In this document: in pieces, positions 43,618-52,286 of the stretch
Position numbering within the stretch: position 1 is the first letter of the stretch
Layout: every line of letters starts with the position of its first letter
Assembly (NCBI RefSeq): GCF_002875705.1
Contig: NZ_MCZZ01000151.1
Coordinates: 1 to 64,000 of the forward strand
Origin: Vibrio sp. 10N.261.45.E2
GTDB lineage: Bacteria > Pseudomonadota > Gammaproteobacteria > Enterobacterales > Vibrionaceae
Length of the DNA: 64,000 bases
Reading direction: 5' to 3'
Notes under the pieces: generated by a model
The model's database searches: none
The model's input: only the letters and a program-made list of their open reading frames with translations
Told to the model about the DNA's origin: nothing
Program-made: the position numbers and the translations under genes

Positions 43618-44079
43618 ATGCCAAAGCGTAGTAAAGAAGATACAGAAATCACGATCCAGAAAATCATGGATGCCGTTGTAGACCAATTACTAAGATTGGG
43701 TTACGACAAGATGTCATACACGACGTTGAGTCAACAAACGGGTGTTTCTCGTACAGGTATAAGTCATCACTTTCCAAAGAAAACGGATTTTACTGCTGCT
43801 CTAGACGGTCGTATTTTCAAGATGTTCATGGAACACATTGACTTTGAAAATGGCCTTGATGCATTTTCAGCGAGCTGGGTTAAAGCACTTGAAGACGCTG
43901 AGTTCCTAGCAATCTTACGTTTACTTTTCCATCATATCGTTACTGCTGAGAGCGCACACGAGTTCGCTGCAAACGGTATTGATCGTCTATACAAGCTGAC
44001 CGAAACTCAGTTTGGCGATACTAGCGGTAAAGAACTAGAGTGGTTGATTGGTAAATCATTGATTCGAATGAGCCAATAA
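43618..44079 (+). CDS. TetR family transcriptional regulator
   Basis: A short (153 residue) regulator with a clear TetR N-terminal domain. The helix-turn-helix TLSQQTGVSRTGISHHFPKKTDFTAAL is at about 40-66. The effector domain is only about 85 residues, which is small for the family. It ends in its own terminator and faces the heme genes on the other strand, so a link to heme uptake is possible but not shown. It has an unusually long upstream region with a CRP-like site. Confidence 0.87.
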   Translation: MPKRSKEDTEITIQKIMDAVVDQLLRLGYDKMSYTTLSQQTGVSRTGISHHFPKKTDFTAALDGRIFKMFMEHIDFENGLDAFSASWVKALEDAEFLAILRLLFHHIVTAESAHEFAANGIDRLYKLTETQFGDTSGKELEWLIGKSLIRMSQ

Positions 44080-44096
44080 TCAGCACTCATTAAAGG

Positions 44097-44119
44097 AAGC
44101 TCCTGCGGGGGCTTTTTTT
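44097..44119 (+). terminator. Terminator of the TetR gene
   Basis: AAGCTCC pairs with GGGGCTT around a short loop, followed by Ts. Confidence 0.8.
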
Positions 44120-44396
44120 GTGTCTGCAGTTTCACTTTTCTGCGTTTCTCTCACAATTTTCTCACCGATGTTGTTGTCTTTGTGTCGCATTGAATGATGT
44201 TAAGTGAAATTATTTCTTTTCTTTTTATACGCTTACGTTCACGCTTTGTTTTGCTATCCAATTTTAAACGTTAAGTCTCTCTAGCTGATAATGTTCATTT
44301 CTAGAGCCTCAAACGCTCAAGGTGAGACGTTTTGGTGTTTATTGCTTGGTTATCAATAAAACTGAATTTAAAGCGAGAGAGTGGCTGTGAGCCAAT

Positions 44397-44422
44397 AAAA
44401 AGCCTCGATAAAATCGAGGCTT
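44397..44422 (-). terminator. Terminator of the hutBCD operon
   Basis: AGCCTCGAT and ATCGAGGCT form a perfect stem. On the minus strand it is followed by five Ts. Confidence 0.9.
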
Positions 44423-44481
44423 ATAGTGACTTAATTGTTATTAGAGGCGGGTGCTCAAAATGAGCAGGATCTAAATCGAGT

Positions 44482-45264
44482 TTATTGTGCCGGGTGTACT
44501 TGAGGAAAGCTCATGGTTGGGTGTTTTTCTACGATACTTTTGTAACCGTACACATCTTCAATCATCGAAGGTTTCAGTGCATCCCAAGGGCTACCATCAC
44601 AAACCAAGTTACCGCCTTTCAATACCACCAGTCGGTCGGAATATTGAGCAGCTAGGTTTAGGTCGTGTAAAACTACGATAACGGCGGCGTTGTGGCTGTC
44701 GGCTAATTCTCTCGCAATTTTTAAGGTGTTGTGCTGGTGGGCGAGATCCAGGGCTGACGTCGGTTCATCGAGCATCAAAATACACTGGTCACCAGAGTGG
44801 TGAAGCTGAGTTAACACTCGAGCTAAGTGAACACGCTGTTTTTCACCGCCAGATAGGGAAGGGTAGAGCCTTTCACTCAGGTGAGTGACATCAGCCACAT
44901 CCATTTTTTGGCTAGCGATACTAGTGAGCTTTTTGTTTGATTCTTGCAGAGGAATACCACCAAGCTCAACAACTTCATGTGCCAGAAATGGGAAGGTTAA
45001 CGTACTGTGTTGAGGAAGCATCGCCAAGTGTTTCGCCAGCTTCTGCGAAGGCCACTTGTCTTTGGTGTGCCCAAAATACTGGATATCACCCTTGCTCGAT
45101 ATCTCCTGACATAAGGCTTTTAGCAGTGTACTTTTTCCTGCGCCGTTTGGCCCAAGCAGTGTGGTTACCTTTCCTGCTTCAATCTCAATAGAAACGCCAT
45201 CTAATATCACTTTACTGCCGAACTTCACTTCGATGTCGGTCGCTTTTAAAGCTGAAGGAAACAT
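44482..45264 (-). CDS. hutD: Heme ABC transporter ATP-binding protein
   Basis: The 260-residue ATPase of the heme importer. Walker A GPNGAGKST is at about 38-46, the Q-loop is near LPQHSTL, the signature LSGGEKQRVHLARVL is at about 136-150, and Walker B CILMLDEPTSALD is followed by the switch His in VLHDLNLAAQ. Its start overlaps the hutC stop (TAATG), showing translational coupling. It powers import of heme from the periplasm through HutC. Confidence 0.93.
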   Translation of the reverse strand: MFPSALKATDIEVKFGSKVILDGVSIEIEAGKVTTLLGPNGAGKSTLLKALCQEISSKGDIQYFGHTKDKWPSQKLAKHLAMLPQHSTLTFPFLAHEVVELGGIPLQESNKKLTSIASQKMDVADVTHLSERLYPSLSGGEKQRVHLARVLTQLHHSGDQCILMLDEPTSALDLAHQHNTLKIARELADSHNAAVIVVLHDLNLAAQYSDRLVVLKGGNLVCDGSPWDALKPSMIEDVYGYKSIVEKHPTMSFPQVHPAQ

Positions 45265-46313
45265 TAAAGGATTCTCCCTTTCTGTTGAAATAGTAGATAC
45301 AAAAAGAATGGAGCGCCGATGATTGCGGTGACAATACCTACTGGCAACTCAGCTGGTGCCAGTGCCACGCGTGAGAACATGTCTGCAGCCGTTAGTAGTA
45401 ATGCTCCTAGAACCGCTGACAGGGGAAGTAGCACTCGATGATCTGGGCCCGCTAACATGCGACCTAAATGAGGGATAACAAGTCCGATAAAGCCAATCAT
45501 GCCTGACAGGCTCACTGTGATACCAACGCCTGCAGCCGTTAGCAGAATCAACTTTCGTTTTAACTTTTGTACTGGAATTCCAAGGTGTTGCGCTTCTGAT
45601 TCACCCAGCAATAGGGCATTCAAAGACATCGCTTGGCGATAAAACACGACAAATAGACCAACGAGCGTAACCGCAGCAAGCAAAATACCCGACCACTTTG
45701 CGCCTGCCAGTGAACCCATCGACCATAGTGAAAGGTCACGCAGCATTTGGTCATCAGCAATGAAGTTTAAGAAGCCAATACCTGCGCCTGATAGTGCACT
45801 GATTGCCACACCTGCAAGCAACATGATGGTTACTGAAGTGCCGAATTTGCCAGTACCCAGTTTGTAAACCAGCAGCGTGGTTAAGGCGCCGCCCAAAAAG
45901 GCAAACACAGGAACTGCAGCAAAGTTCATGAAAGCAGGGTATTGAAGCGAAAGCTCCGAGAAAAGTACGATGGCCAACGCTGCACCTAATGCAGCGCCAG
46001 CTGAAACACCAATGATCCCAGGCTCAGCAAGCGGGTTTCTAAATAAACCCTGCATCACAGCACCACATAGCGCGAGGATTGCACCGATTAGCATGCACAA
46101 GATAGTTCTAGGCAAGCGAATTTCTTGAATCACCAAGTTGATGTGAGGTGCTAAGTCATTGTTTGGTTGGAGTAAGCTCGCTGCGCTGTCAGCCAAGCTG
46201 ATGTTCATTGGCCCAACGGTGATTGAAAATAGTGCGACGAAGACTAGGGTAGCACCTAAGCCTAACATCGACGTTTTCAGAGGTACGGATCTTAACAACA
46301 TAAAGGGCCTCAA
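45264..46313 (-). CDS. hutC: Heme ABC transporter permease
   Basis: A FecCD/BtuC-family permease of 349 residues with about nine or ten membrane segments. Characteristic motifs are RLPRTILCMLIGAILALCGAVMQGLFRNPLAEPGIIGVSAGAALGAALAI (about 66-115) and GMIGFIGLVIPHLGRMLAGPDHRVLLPLSAVLGALLL near the C-terminus. It lies between the ATPase and the binding protein of the same importer and moves heme across the inner membrane. Confidence 0.93.
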   Translation of the reverse strand: MRPFMLLRSVPLKTSMLGLGATLVFVALFSITVGPMNISLADSAASLLQPNNDLAPHINLVIQEIRLPRTILCMLIGAILALCGAVMQGLFRNPLAEPGIIGVSAGAALGAALAIVLFSELSLQYPAFMNFAAVPVFAFLGGALTTLLVYKLGTGKFGTSVTIMLLAGVAISALSGAGIGFLNFIADDQMLRDLSLWSMGSLAGAKWSGILLAAVTLVGLFVVFYRQAMSLNALLLGESEAQHLGIPVQKLKRKLILLTAAGVGITVSLSGMIGFIGLVIPHLGRMLAGPDHRVLLPLSAVLGALLLTAADMFSRVALAPAELPVGIVTAIIGAPFFLYLLFQQKGRIL

Positions 46314-46407
46314 TGTCCATAACTAGATTCAGTTTACATCACCAACACTATGAGAACTGGTTGGTGATATGAACTGTGTTAACAATAGTTGGAATAGGAT
46401 GGTTGCG

Positions 46408-47298
46408 TTATAGCGGATAGATAAGTGCGTTTAATCGTTTCGCTTCTGAAAGGCTTTCCAGACCAAGTCCGCCCACTAAAGCGCTGCCATTAACCGTGAT
46501 GATTTGCTTGTTCATACCTGCAGGCGTTGCCGCTAGCATAGGTAGTGATTTCAGGATGGCATCTGCACCGCCCATTTTTTGATAACTACGGCCGCTTACT
46601 AAAATGACATCAGGTTGCATCTCAACGAGTGATTCCATTGAAAGTGGCTTGTAAGACGTTAGGCTCTGAGCAGCAGGGTTGATACCGCCAGCTAATTCGA
46701 TGATTGCGTTTGGTGATGTTTCACCGCCAGCAACGTTCGCAGGACGACCTTCATGCAGCAATAAGAAAAGCACCTTCTTTGCTTCGTTGCTTGGTACTTG
46801 GTTCGCTTTCAGTGCAGCAATCTTCTGATTTACTTCAGCTTTAACTTGCTGTGACTGTGCTTCGGTATGGGTAATCTTGGCGATTTGGTCGATACGCTTT
46901 AATAACCCTTCAACGTTTGCTTCGGTGTTGACGATTTCTACATCGACCCCTGCCGATTTCAATTGAGAGATCGCGTTGTCTGGTCCCATTTCATCTGAGC
47001 CAATCAAAGTGGTTGGTTCTAGGGCAAGTAAGCCTTCCGCAGACAGGTTTCGGTGATAGCCAATTTTTGGCAGGTTTTCTGCTTGAGGAAAGTGGCTGGT
47101 TACATCTATCGCGACTAACTGCTCTTCAGCACCCAATGCCAAAACCAACTCAGTAACCGCACTGCCTGCACTGATGATTCGAGGTTGTTCAGTGTTGTTG
47201 GCCATTGCGGTTGGTGCGCTAAGTGCTAAGCTCATTGCGGCCACTGAAAGAAGGTGTGTCTTGATCTTTAATGTATTGAGCACGTTTAAGTTGTTCAT
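46408..47298 (-). CDS. hutB: Periplasmic heme-binding protein
   Basis: A 296-residue class III binding protein (helical backbone, BtuF/HmuT type) with a signal peptide ending near PTAMA. The mature part has PRIISAGSAVTELVLALGAEEQLVAIDVTSHFP and, in the C-terminal lobe, LVSGRSYQKMGGADAILKSLPMLAATPAGM. The latter contains the Tyr often used for heme in HmuT/HutB. It is the first gene of hutBCD and hands heme to HutC. The 157-base gap after exbD may hold an internal promoter. Confidence 0.92.
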   Translation of the reverse strand: MNNLNVLNTLKIKTHLLSVAAMSLALSAPTAMANNTEQPRIISAGSAVTELVLALGAEEQLVAIDVTSHFPQAENLPKIGYHRNLSAEGLLALEPTTLIGSDEMGPDNAISQLKSAGVDVEIVNTEANVEGLLKRIDQIAKITHTEAQSQQVKAEVNQKIAALKANQVPSNEAKKVLFLLLHEGRPANVAGGETSPNAIIELAGGINPAAQSLTSYKPLSMESLVEMQPDVILVSGRSYQKMGGADAILKSLPMLAATPAGMNKQIITVNGSALVGGLGLESLSEAKRLNALIYPL

Positions 47299-47455
47299 AA
47301 TATTTATCTTTATACTTTCTTGTGATGGAGAGTAATTGCGAAGATACCCAGTGAGAAGTCCGTTCGCATTGTGAGTTCGAATCTATAGAGAGGTTTAGCT
47401 GTGGCTATTTGGTCTTAGTAGCTAGAGCCTAACCTCGTGAAAATAGAGAGTTGTT

Positions 47456-47869
47456 CTAGCCATCGTCAGTGAGCAATTGAGTCGCTGGTATTCCGTTCTC
47501 TTGAAGGAATGAAAGCAACTTCACTAGGTTCTCCACGTTGGCAGCTTTATCTGCGCCAATGATGATCGGCTTTTTATCCGCAGAACCTGTCTCTTCTAAC
47601 AAGGCTATCTTGAAATTTTCCCAGTCGATGTACTCTTGGCCGTTAATCGCCCAGTAGGGTTCGTGGTCTAAAATATTGACGTTAATCGAATCTTTGTGGA
47701 CCTCAGAAACGTTTTTGACATCCGAGCTTGGCAGCTCAACTTCTAGCGATTCCAGCTTTACCGATGCAGTAAGCAATAGGAAAACCATCACGATAAAAAT
47801 GATGTCGAGTAGCGGTGTTAAGTCTGGTGCTAAACTCTGTGTGTTTGATGAGTGGGGCGTTTTAATCAT
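47456..47869 (-). CDS. exbD: ExbD, TonB energy-transducing subunit
   Basis: A 137-residue inner-membrane protein with one N-terminal membrane helix (LTPLLDIIFIVMVFLLLTASVKLES, about 17-41). It contains the Asp (LLDI) that ExbD uses for proton movement, and a periplasmic domain ending in LLTDDG. It overlaps exbB by 4 bases (ATGA). With ExbB and TonB it uses the proton gradient to energise outer-membrane heme and siderophore receptors. Confidence 0.92.
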   Translation of the reverse strand: MIKTPHSSNTQSLAPDLTPLLDIIFIVMVFLLLTASVKLESLEVELPSSDVKNVSEVHKDSINVNILDHEPYWAINGQEYIDWENFKIALLEETGSADKKPIIIGADKAANVENLVKLLSFLQENGIPATQLLTDDG

Positions 47870-48567
47870 GCTTGGCTCACATCACCGATAGAGGCTTTGT
47901 TGACAGGCTTACCTTGAGTATCGTCAGATTGATTGGTTTGAATCGACATACCTTCTAACCACACATTCACATAGTTCAGAGTATGTTCTAGTTGAGCAAG
48001 CACTCGGTCAGCCCATAACCCAAGAAGCTGTGTACCAGAGATTGCAGGAAGCGCAATCATCAAACCCGCAGCTGTGGTTCGCATTGCTAATCCAAGACCG
48101 TCAGCCAAATCATTAGGCGTGATGCTGCCTGTTGTCGCGGCAACGCCTTTAAACATCTCAATAAGGCCAAGTACCGTACCAAGCAGTCCAATTAATGGGC
48201 TGATAACGCCGATTAAACCAAGCAGCCTTAGACCAGCGTGCAGTTGGTGGCGTTTTTCTTGTAGCCAGATCCCCGCTGCATCTTCACGTAAGCCTTTAGA
48301 GAAAGAGTGGTGAGCAAGCAACATCGATACGCCCTTGTACAGGAGCGGTCGTTTACCTGAAATCGACTGAGCGAGTGCTTCAATCTCTTTGCTGTTGGTT
48401 GGTGAGATCTGATTGAGCTCACGACGAATGGCACGTTTGCCAACGCCAATGCTTAACATAACTTGGAAGACACGTTCTGTGATTATCATTGCTGTTAATG
48501 CAGAGCAGATAAGAAGAGGCCAAGTCATTAAGCCCAGTTGATCTTGTAAGTAACTGATTTGTTGCAT
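47866..48567 (-). CDS. exbB: ExbB, TonB energy-transducing subunit
   Basis: A 233-residue MotA/TolQ/ExbB proton-channel protein with three membrane segments. The conserved stretch LRLLGLIGVISPLIGLLGTVLGLIEMFKGVAATTGSITPNDLADGLGLAMRTTAAGLMIALPAI (about 110-175) is the proton-channel core. It lies 2 bases after tonB and overlaps exbD, so the three genes form one unit. Confidence 0.93.
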   Translation of the reverse strand: MQQISYLQDQLGLMTWPLLICSALTAMIITERVFQVMLSIGVGKRAIRRELNQISPTNSKEIEALAQSISGKRPLLYKGVSMLLAHHSFSKGLREDAAGIWLQEKRHQLHAGLRLLGLIGVISPLIGLLGTVLGLIEMFKGVAATTGSITPNDLADGLGLAMRTTAAGLMIALPAISGTQLLGLWADRVLAQLEHTLNYVNVWLEGMSIQTNQSDDTQGKPVNKASIGDVSQA

Positions 48568-48569
48568 GA

Positions 48570-49379
48570 TTAATCCAACCTAAAACGAACAGGTATTTGT
48601 ACTCGGTGAGCAATCGCTCGACCATTGACAGTATGAGGTGAGAATTTCCATTGTTTAATGGCGTCTAAAGCGGCGTTATCGAGCATTAGTGCGCCTGATG
48701 AATTTACTAATGCTTGTTTAATTTGTTTGCCTTCTGCGTCTAACCAGATCTCATAAGTTGCGACACCTTCAACGCCACGACGTCTGGCTTGGCGAGGGTA
48801 GTTCGGTGGAGTCGGGCGAGAAGAAAACGAAGGCTTAGTGATTAGCACCGGCTCTTGGTTTGATACGCCTTGGTTCACTTCTTGAGGTTGATTGGCAGAC
48901 TCGTCCATATTCTTATCGACTTTCTTGTCGGCCAGCTTCTCTGGTTGCGGTGCTGGTTCTGGGCGTTCTTTCTTCACGACCTTTTTCTTAGTTACCGGTT
49001 TTTTTTGAACCGACTTCTTTTCGACTTTCTTTTCAACAACCTTTTTCTCTACTTTCTTAGGTTGAGGCTTATTGGTGATCGCTTTTTTCTTTGGTGTCGG
49101 TTTGGCTTGCTTTGGCTCAACGGCCTTCGGTTCCACAGGTTTAGGTTCGGCTTGTGAAACCGTTTCCTCAATTGGTTTGGGTTCAACGGGTTCTGTAACC
49201 GTTTTTTGCTGAGCTTGAGAAGGAGCACTTTTAGGCGTGAAGTTGATCGATACCGTGTTCGATTGGCTACCAGCAGGCATCGCAAATACTTTGGATTCTT
49301 GAGCGACAAACAATAGCGCCGCATGAATCACCAAAGATGCACCGCCTGCAATAACATATCTAGGAACGTTCACAATCAA
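48570..49379 (-). CDS. tonB: TonB energy transducer
   Basis: A 269-residue TonB of the tonB1 type. It has an N-terminal membrane anchor (VIAGGASLVIHAALLFVA) with the functional Ser/His pair, then a long rigid Pro/Lys/Glu-rich spacer (about 55-180) dominated by KK and VEK repeats. The C-terminal domain has PNYPRQARRRGVEGVATYEIWLDAEGKQIKQALVNSSG and ends QWKFSPHTVNGRAIAHRVQIPVRF. It is first in tonB-exbB-exbD-hutBCD and divergent from hutW, with a Fur-like box between. Confidence 0.94.
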   Translation of the reverse strand: MIVNVPRYVIAGGASLVIHAALLFVAQESKVFAMPAGSQSNTVSINFTPKSAPSQAQQKTVTEPVEPKPIEETVSQAEPKPVEPKAVEPKQAKPTPKKKAITNKPQPKKVEKKVVEKKVEKKSVQKKPVTKKKVVKKERPEPAPQPEKLADKKVDKNMDESANQPQEVNQGVSNQEPVLITKPSFSSRPTPPNYPRQARRRGVEGVATYEIWLDAEGKQIKQALVNSSGALMLDNAALDAIKQWKFSPHTVNGRAIAHRVQIPVRFRLD

Positions 49380-49435
49380 TCCTTTACCAAATCAAAATTC
49401 TGTATCAGATTATTGCTTAGAATCTAAATAAGATC

Positions 49436-49454
49436 AATTATCAATTGCATTATC
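49436..49454. promoter_or_regulatory. Candidate Fur box between tonB and hutW
   Basis: AATTATCAATTGCATTATC matches the Fur consensus GATAATGATAATCATTATC at 12 of 19 positions, with the right half CATTATC exact. It lies in the 155-base divergent region, so it could control both heme operons. Iron/Fur control of these genes is established in V. cholerae. Confidence 0.65.
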
Positions 49455-49534
49455 ATTTGGCTCTATTTATGATTCTCTCAGTTTTTAGCGAATAGTCTTC
49501 CAGACTTTGCTATGTAAGTGTTTAGAGAGATTAT

Positions 49535-50944
49535 ATGAGTCTTAATATTTATAAATTTGACGAATCAATCTTGGGTGTTTCTAGCCCAGACCCGCTTCGT
49601 TTTGCGTTTGCGAAAAAGCATTCAGCACATGCCGGAGGAAGTTCAATTCCGGTCGACCCGAGCAAGAAGTTGGAGCTTTTTGATGAACTGATGCTAAGCG
49701 AAGGGAAGAAACAGGATAAGCGTTGCCTGTATATCCACATTCCTTTCTGCCGTGTGCGCTGTACCTTCTGTAACTTCTTCCAAAATGCCGCAAGCCGCAA
49801 ATTAGTGGATGAGTACTTCGATGCTCTGATGGTTGAGTTGAAGCAAAAAGCCAAAACGCCTTGGGCTCAGTCTGGATTATTTCACGCCGTCTACATTGGT
49901 GGTGGAACACCTACCGATCTATCGCCTCAACAGGTAGAGCAACTAGGTAAGGCTATTCGCCAATATTTCCCTTTAGCAAACGATGTGGAAATGACTTTAG
50001 AAGGGCGCATCAATCGCTTTGGCGATGAGATGTTTGATCGTGCGCTTGAAGGTGGTTTCAACCGTTTCTCTTTTGGTATTCAAAGCTTCAATACTCAAGT
50101 TCGACGCAGTGCTAAGCGCCTAGATGACCGAGAGGTTGTATTGGAGCGTATCAGTTCACTAAGCCGCACCGAGCAAGCGCCTATCGTTCTCGATTTGCTA
50201 TATGGATTACCGCACCAGTCTATGGAAGTGTTCCAACAAGATTTAGAAGACTACATGTCTACTGGCGCACACGGCATTGACCTTTACCAACTGATTGTTG
50301 CAGGCAATGCACCTATGCTTAATCTTGTGGAGAAAGGAAAAATCCCACCACCGGCCAATACGCCTGATAAGGCGAGCATGTACTTGGCGGGTGTTGAGTT
50401 CATGGCTAAGCACAAGGTTAAACAGCTGAGCGTGAATCACTGGACTCGCGATAACCGCGAACGCAGCATTTACAACAGCTTAGCGAAAACTTATGCCGAA
50501 GTGCTTCCAATTGGTTGTGGTGCTGGTGGCAACATTGGCGGCCATGGTGTGATGCAACATCGAACTTTAGACAGCTACATGGAGTCTATAAAACAAGGTC
50601 AGTTGCCGATTGCCATGATGACGAAGCAAAGCTCATTAGAGCCGATCTTCTCAACATTAAAGGCAGGCTTTGATTCTGGTGTTGTTAGAAGAAGCACGTT
50701 ACCGAGCTTTATGGGACAAGACACGTTCGATTACTTGAAACCTCTGTTCTCACATTGGGAAAACAATGGCTTGGTTGAGCTTTCAGAAGATTATCTGAGC
50801 CTGACTATTGCTGGTAGCTTCTGGGCAGTAAGCCTCGCTCAGAGTGTGATTCAAGTGCTTAACGCTGAATACCAAGCAATGCACCCAGCGCCGAAAGCAT
50901 CAGGTTCGGGCGTTCACCCGCATGCAAGCTTGAAGCACGCTTAA
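49535..50944 (+). CDS. hutW: Radical SAM heme-utilisation protein (ChuW/HutW)
   Basis: A 469-residue radical SAM enzyme of the HemN-like HutW/ChuW family. The [4Fe-4S] motif CRVRCTFC (CX3CX2C) is at about 72-79 in IHIPFCRVRCTFCNFF, and GGGTPTDL is the SAM-binding GGxPT segment near 125. The related ChuW opens the heme ring anaerobically by radical methylation and releases iron. It heads hutW-hutX-hutZ and is divergent from the uptake operon with a Fur box between. The C-terminal tail is Ala/His-rich and divergent. Confidence 0.93.
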   Translation: MSLNIYKFDESILGVSSPDPLRFAFAKKHSAHAGGSSIPVDPSKKLELFDELMLSEGKKQDKRCLYIHIPFCRVRCTFCNFFQNAASRKLVDEYFDALMVELKQKAKTPWAQSGLFHAVYIGGGTPTDLSPQQVEQLGKAIRQYFPLANDVEMTLEGRINRFGDEMFDRALEGGFNRFSFGIQSFNTQVRRSAKRLDDREVVLERISSLSRTEQAPIVLDLLYGLPHQSMEVFQQDLEDYMSTGAHGIDLYQLIVAGNAPMLNLVEKGKIPPPANTPDKASMYLAGVEFMAKHKVKQLSVNHWTRDNRERSIYNSLAKTYAEVLPIGCGAGGNIGGHGVMQHRTLDSYMESIKQGQLPIAMMTKQSSLEPIFSTLKAGFDSGVVRRSTLPSFMGQDTFDYLKPLFSHWENNGLVELSEDYLSLTIAGSFWAVSLAQSVIQVLNAEYQAMHPAPKASGSGVHPHASLKHA

Positions 50945-51001
50945 TATCGAATTTTAAATTTAAAACTTACGTAAATTACTCGTTTATACGGAATATATTC
51001 A

Positions 51002-51523
51002 ATGACAGATACAACATTAGAAATGACAGAAACTCTAGAACAACGCGTCGCTCGTATTCTAGAAGAAGAGCCAAAACTACTGCCGACAGCAATTGCTGAG
51101 AAGCTAGGTGTTTCAGAGGTTGAAGTAGTTGCTGCCTTTCCAAACGACATGGCGGTAATGCTAGATGGCAGTCGTGCTCAAGAAATTCTAGAAGGCTTAG
51201 TGGGTTGGGGCCCTGTGACCACAATCGTGCATTCATTCGGTTCTATCTTTGAAGTAAAAGCGCCGTTCCCGAAAGGTAAAGTAGCGCGCGGTTACTACAA
51301 CCTGATGGGCAAAGAGGGCGAGCTTCATGGCCACCTAAAGCTTGATAACGTTAAACATATCGGTTTGGTGAGCAAAGCGTTCATGGGGCGTGAAAGTCAT
51401 TACTTCGGTTTCTTCAGCGAAACGGGTGAGAACATTTTCAAGATTTACCTAGGGCGCAATGAAAAGCGTGAGCTTATTGCCGACCAAGTAGAACGCTTCA
51501 AAGCGCTAAAAGAACAAGCTTAA
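51002..51523 (+). CDS. hutX: Cytosolic heme carrier
   Basis: A 173-residue HutX/ChuX family protein. It has a short N-terminal helix pair (LEQRVARILEEEPKLLPTAIAEKLGVSEVEVVAAF), then the heme-binding beta fold with ILEGLVGWGPVTTIVHSFGSIFEVKAPFPKGK. HutX carries heme to HutZ in V. cholerae. Gene order W-X-Z is conserved. The 119 bases before hutZ include an inverted repeat (GCTCGAGG/CCTCGAGC). Confidence 0.92.
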   Translation: MTDTTLEMTETLEQRVARILEEEPKLLPTAIAEKLGVSEVEVVAAFPNDMAVMLDGSRAQEILEGLVGWGPVTTIVHSFGSIFEVKAPFPKGKVARGYYNLMGKEGELHGHLKLDNVKHIGLVSKAFMGRESHYFGFFSETGENIFKIYLGRNEKRELIADQVERFKALKEQA

Positions 51524-51557
51524 ACAGAATCAGCTGTAATAGTTAATAAGACATCAA

Positions 51558-51602
51558 TGCTCGAGGATCGTTTAGTTCGCTAATGATCGCTCAACCTCGA
51601 GC
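51558..51602 (+). ncRNA. Inverted repeat between hutX and hutZ
   Basis: GCTCGAGG and CCTCGAGC are perfect 8-base arms around 28 bases. There is no U-tract on the plus strand, so it is more likely an mRNA-processing or stabilising stem than a terminator. Confidence 0.4.
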
Positions 51603-51642
51603 AAAAATAATAAATCAGAGAAAGTGAATAAAGGAATTACCC

Positions 51643-52173
51643 ATGGAACAGCAAGTAAAACAAGAACGTCTACAAGGTCGCCTAGGTCCAGAAATTAAAG
51701 AGTTTCGCCAAGAGCGCCGTACCCTTCAACTTGCAACGGTTGATGAAGAAGGTCGCCCGAACGTAAGTTACGCACCTTTCGTTCAGAACCAAGAAGGTTA
51801 CTTTGTTTTAATTTCTGATATTGCTCGTCATGCTCGTAACTTGAAAGCGAACCCTCAAGTCTCTTTGATGATGATTGAAGACGAAGAGAGCTCGAAGCAG
51901 CTTTACGCACGTAAGCGTTTAACGTTTGATGCTCAAGCAAGTGTTGTGGAGCGTGAAACGGAACTTTGGACTCAAGTGATCGGCCAGATGCAAGAGCGTT
52001 TTGGTGAAATCATTGATGGTTTGAGCCAACTTCAAGACTTCTCTCTATTCAACCTTAAAGCAGAGAACGGCCTATTCGTTAAAGGCTTCGGTCAGGCATA
52101 CCAAGTGTCAGGCGACGATCTGGTGGACTTCGTTCACCTACAAGAAGGCCACAAAAAAGTATCTAACGAGTAA
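51643..52173 (+). CDS. hutZ: Heme-degrading protein
   Basis: A 176-residue split-barrel (pyridoxamine-phosphate-oxidase fold) protein of the HutZ family, which degrades heme to biliverdin-like products and iron. Visible are RRTLQLATVDEEGRPNVSYAPFVQNQEGYFVLISDIARHARNLKANPQVSLMMIEDEESSKQLYARKRLTFDA and the C-terminal His-rich tail VHLQEGHKK, where the heme ligand lies in characterised HutZ. AAGGAAT precedes the ATG. A terminator follows. Confidence 0.93.
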   Translation: MEQQVKQERLQGRLGPEIKEFRQERRTLQLATVDEEGRPNVSYAPFVQNQEGYFVLISDIARHARNLKANPQVSLMMIEDEESSKQLYARKRLTFDAQASVVERETELWTQVIGQMQERFGEIIDGLSQLQDFSLFNLKAENGLFVKGFGQAYQVSGDDLVDFVHLQEGHKKVSNE

Positions 52174-52197
52174 TCTCGTTTAACCGATTTCTTCAGG

Positions 52198-52222
52198 AGC
52201 CCTCCAATGTGAGGGCTTTTTT
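52198..52222 (+). terminator. Terminator of hutWXZ
   Basis: AGCCCTC / GAGGGCT stem with a 6-base loop, then TTTTT. Confidence 0.92.
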
Positions 52223-52286
52223 GTGTCTAAATCAAAGAGTTTGGTATATTGGCGTTTGATGACTATTTATGTGTAAGGATCGGTAC

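Larger units (their letters stand above)
44080..44481. other. Gap between the TetR gene and hutD
   Basis: Holds only the two convergent terminators at 44097-44119 and 44397-44422. I see no ORF, repeat or recognisable site between them. Confidence 0.6.

Noticed and set aside
48870..49157. Plus-strand Leu/Phe-rich ORF antisense to tonB
   Set aside because: It is the reverse complement of the Lys/Pro-rich TonB spacer and has no independent signal.
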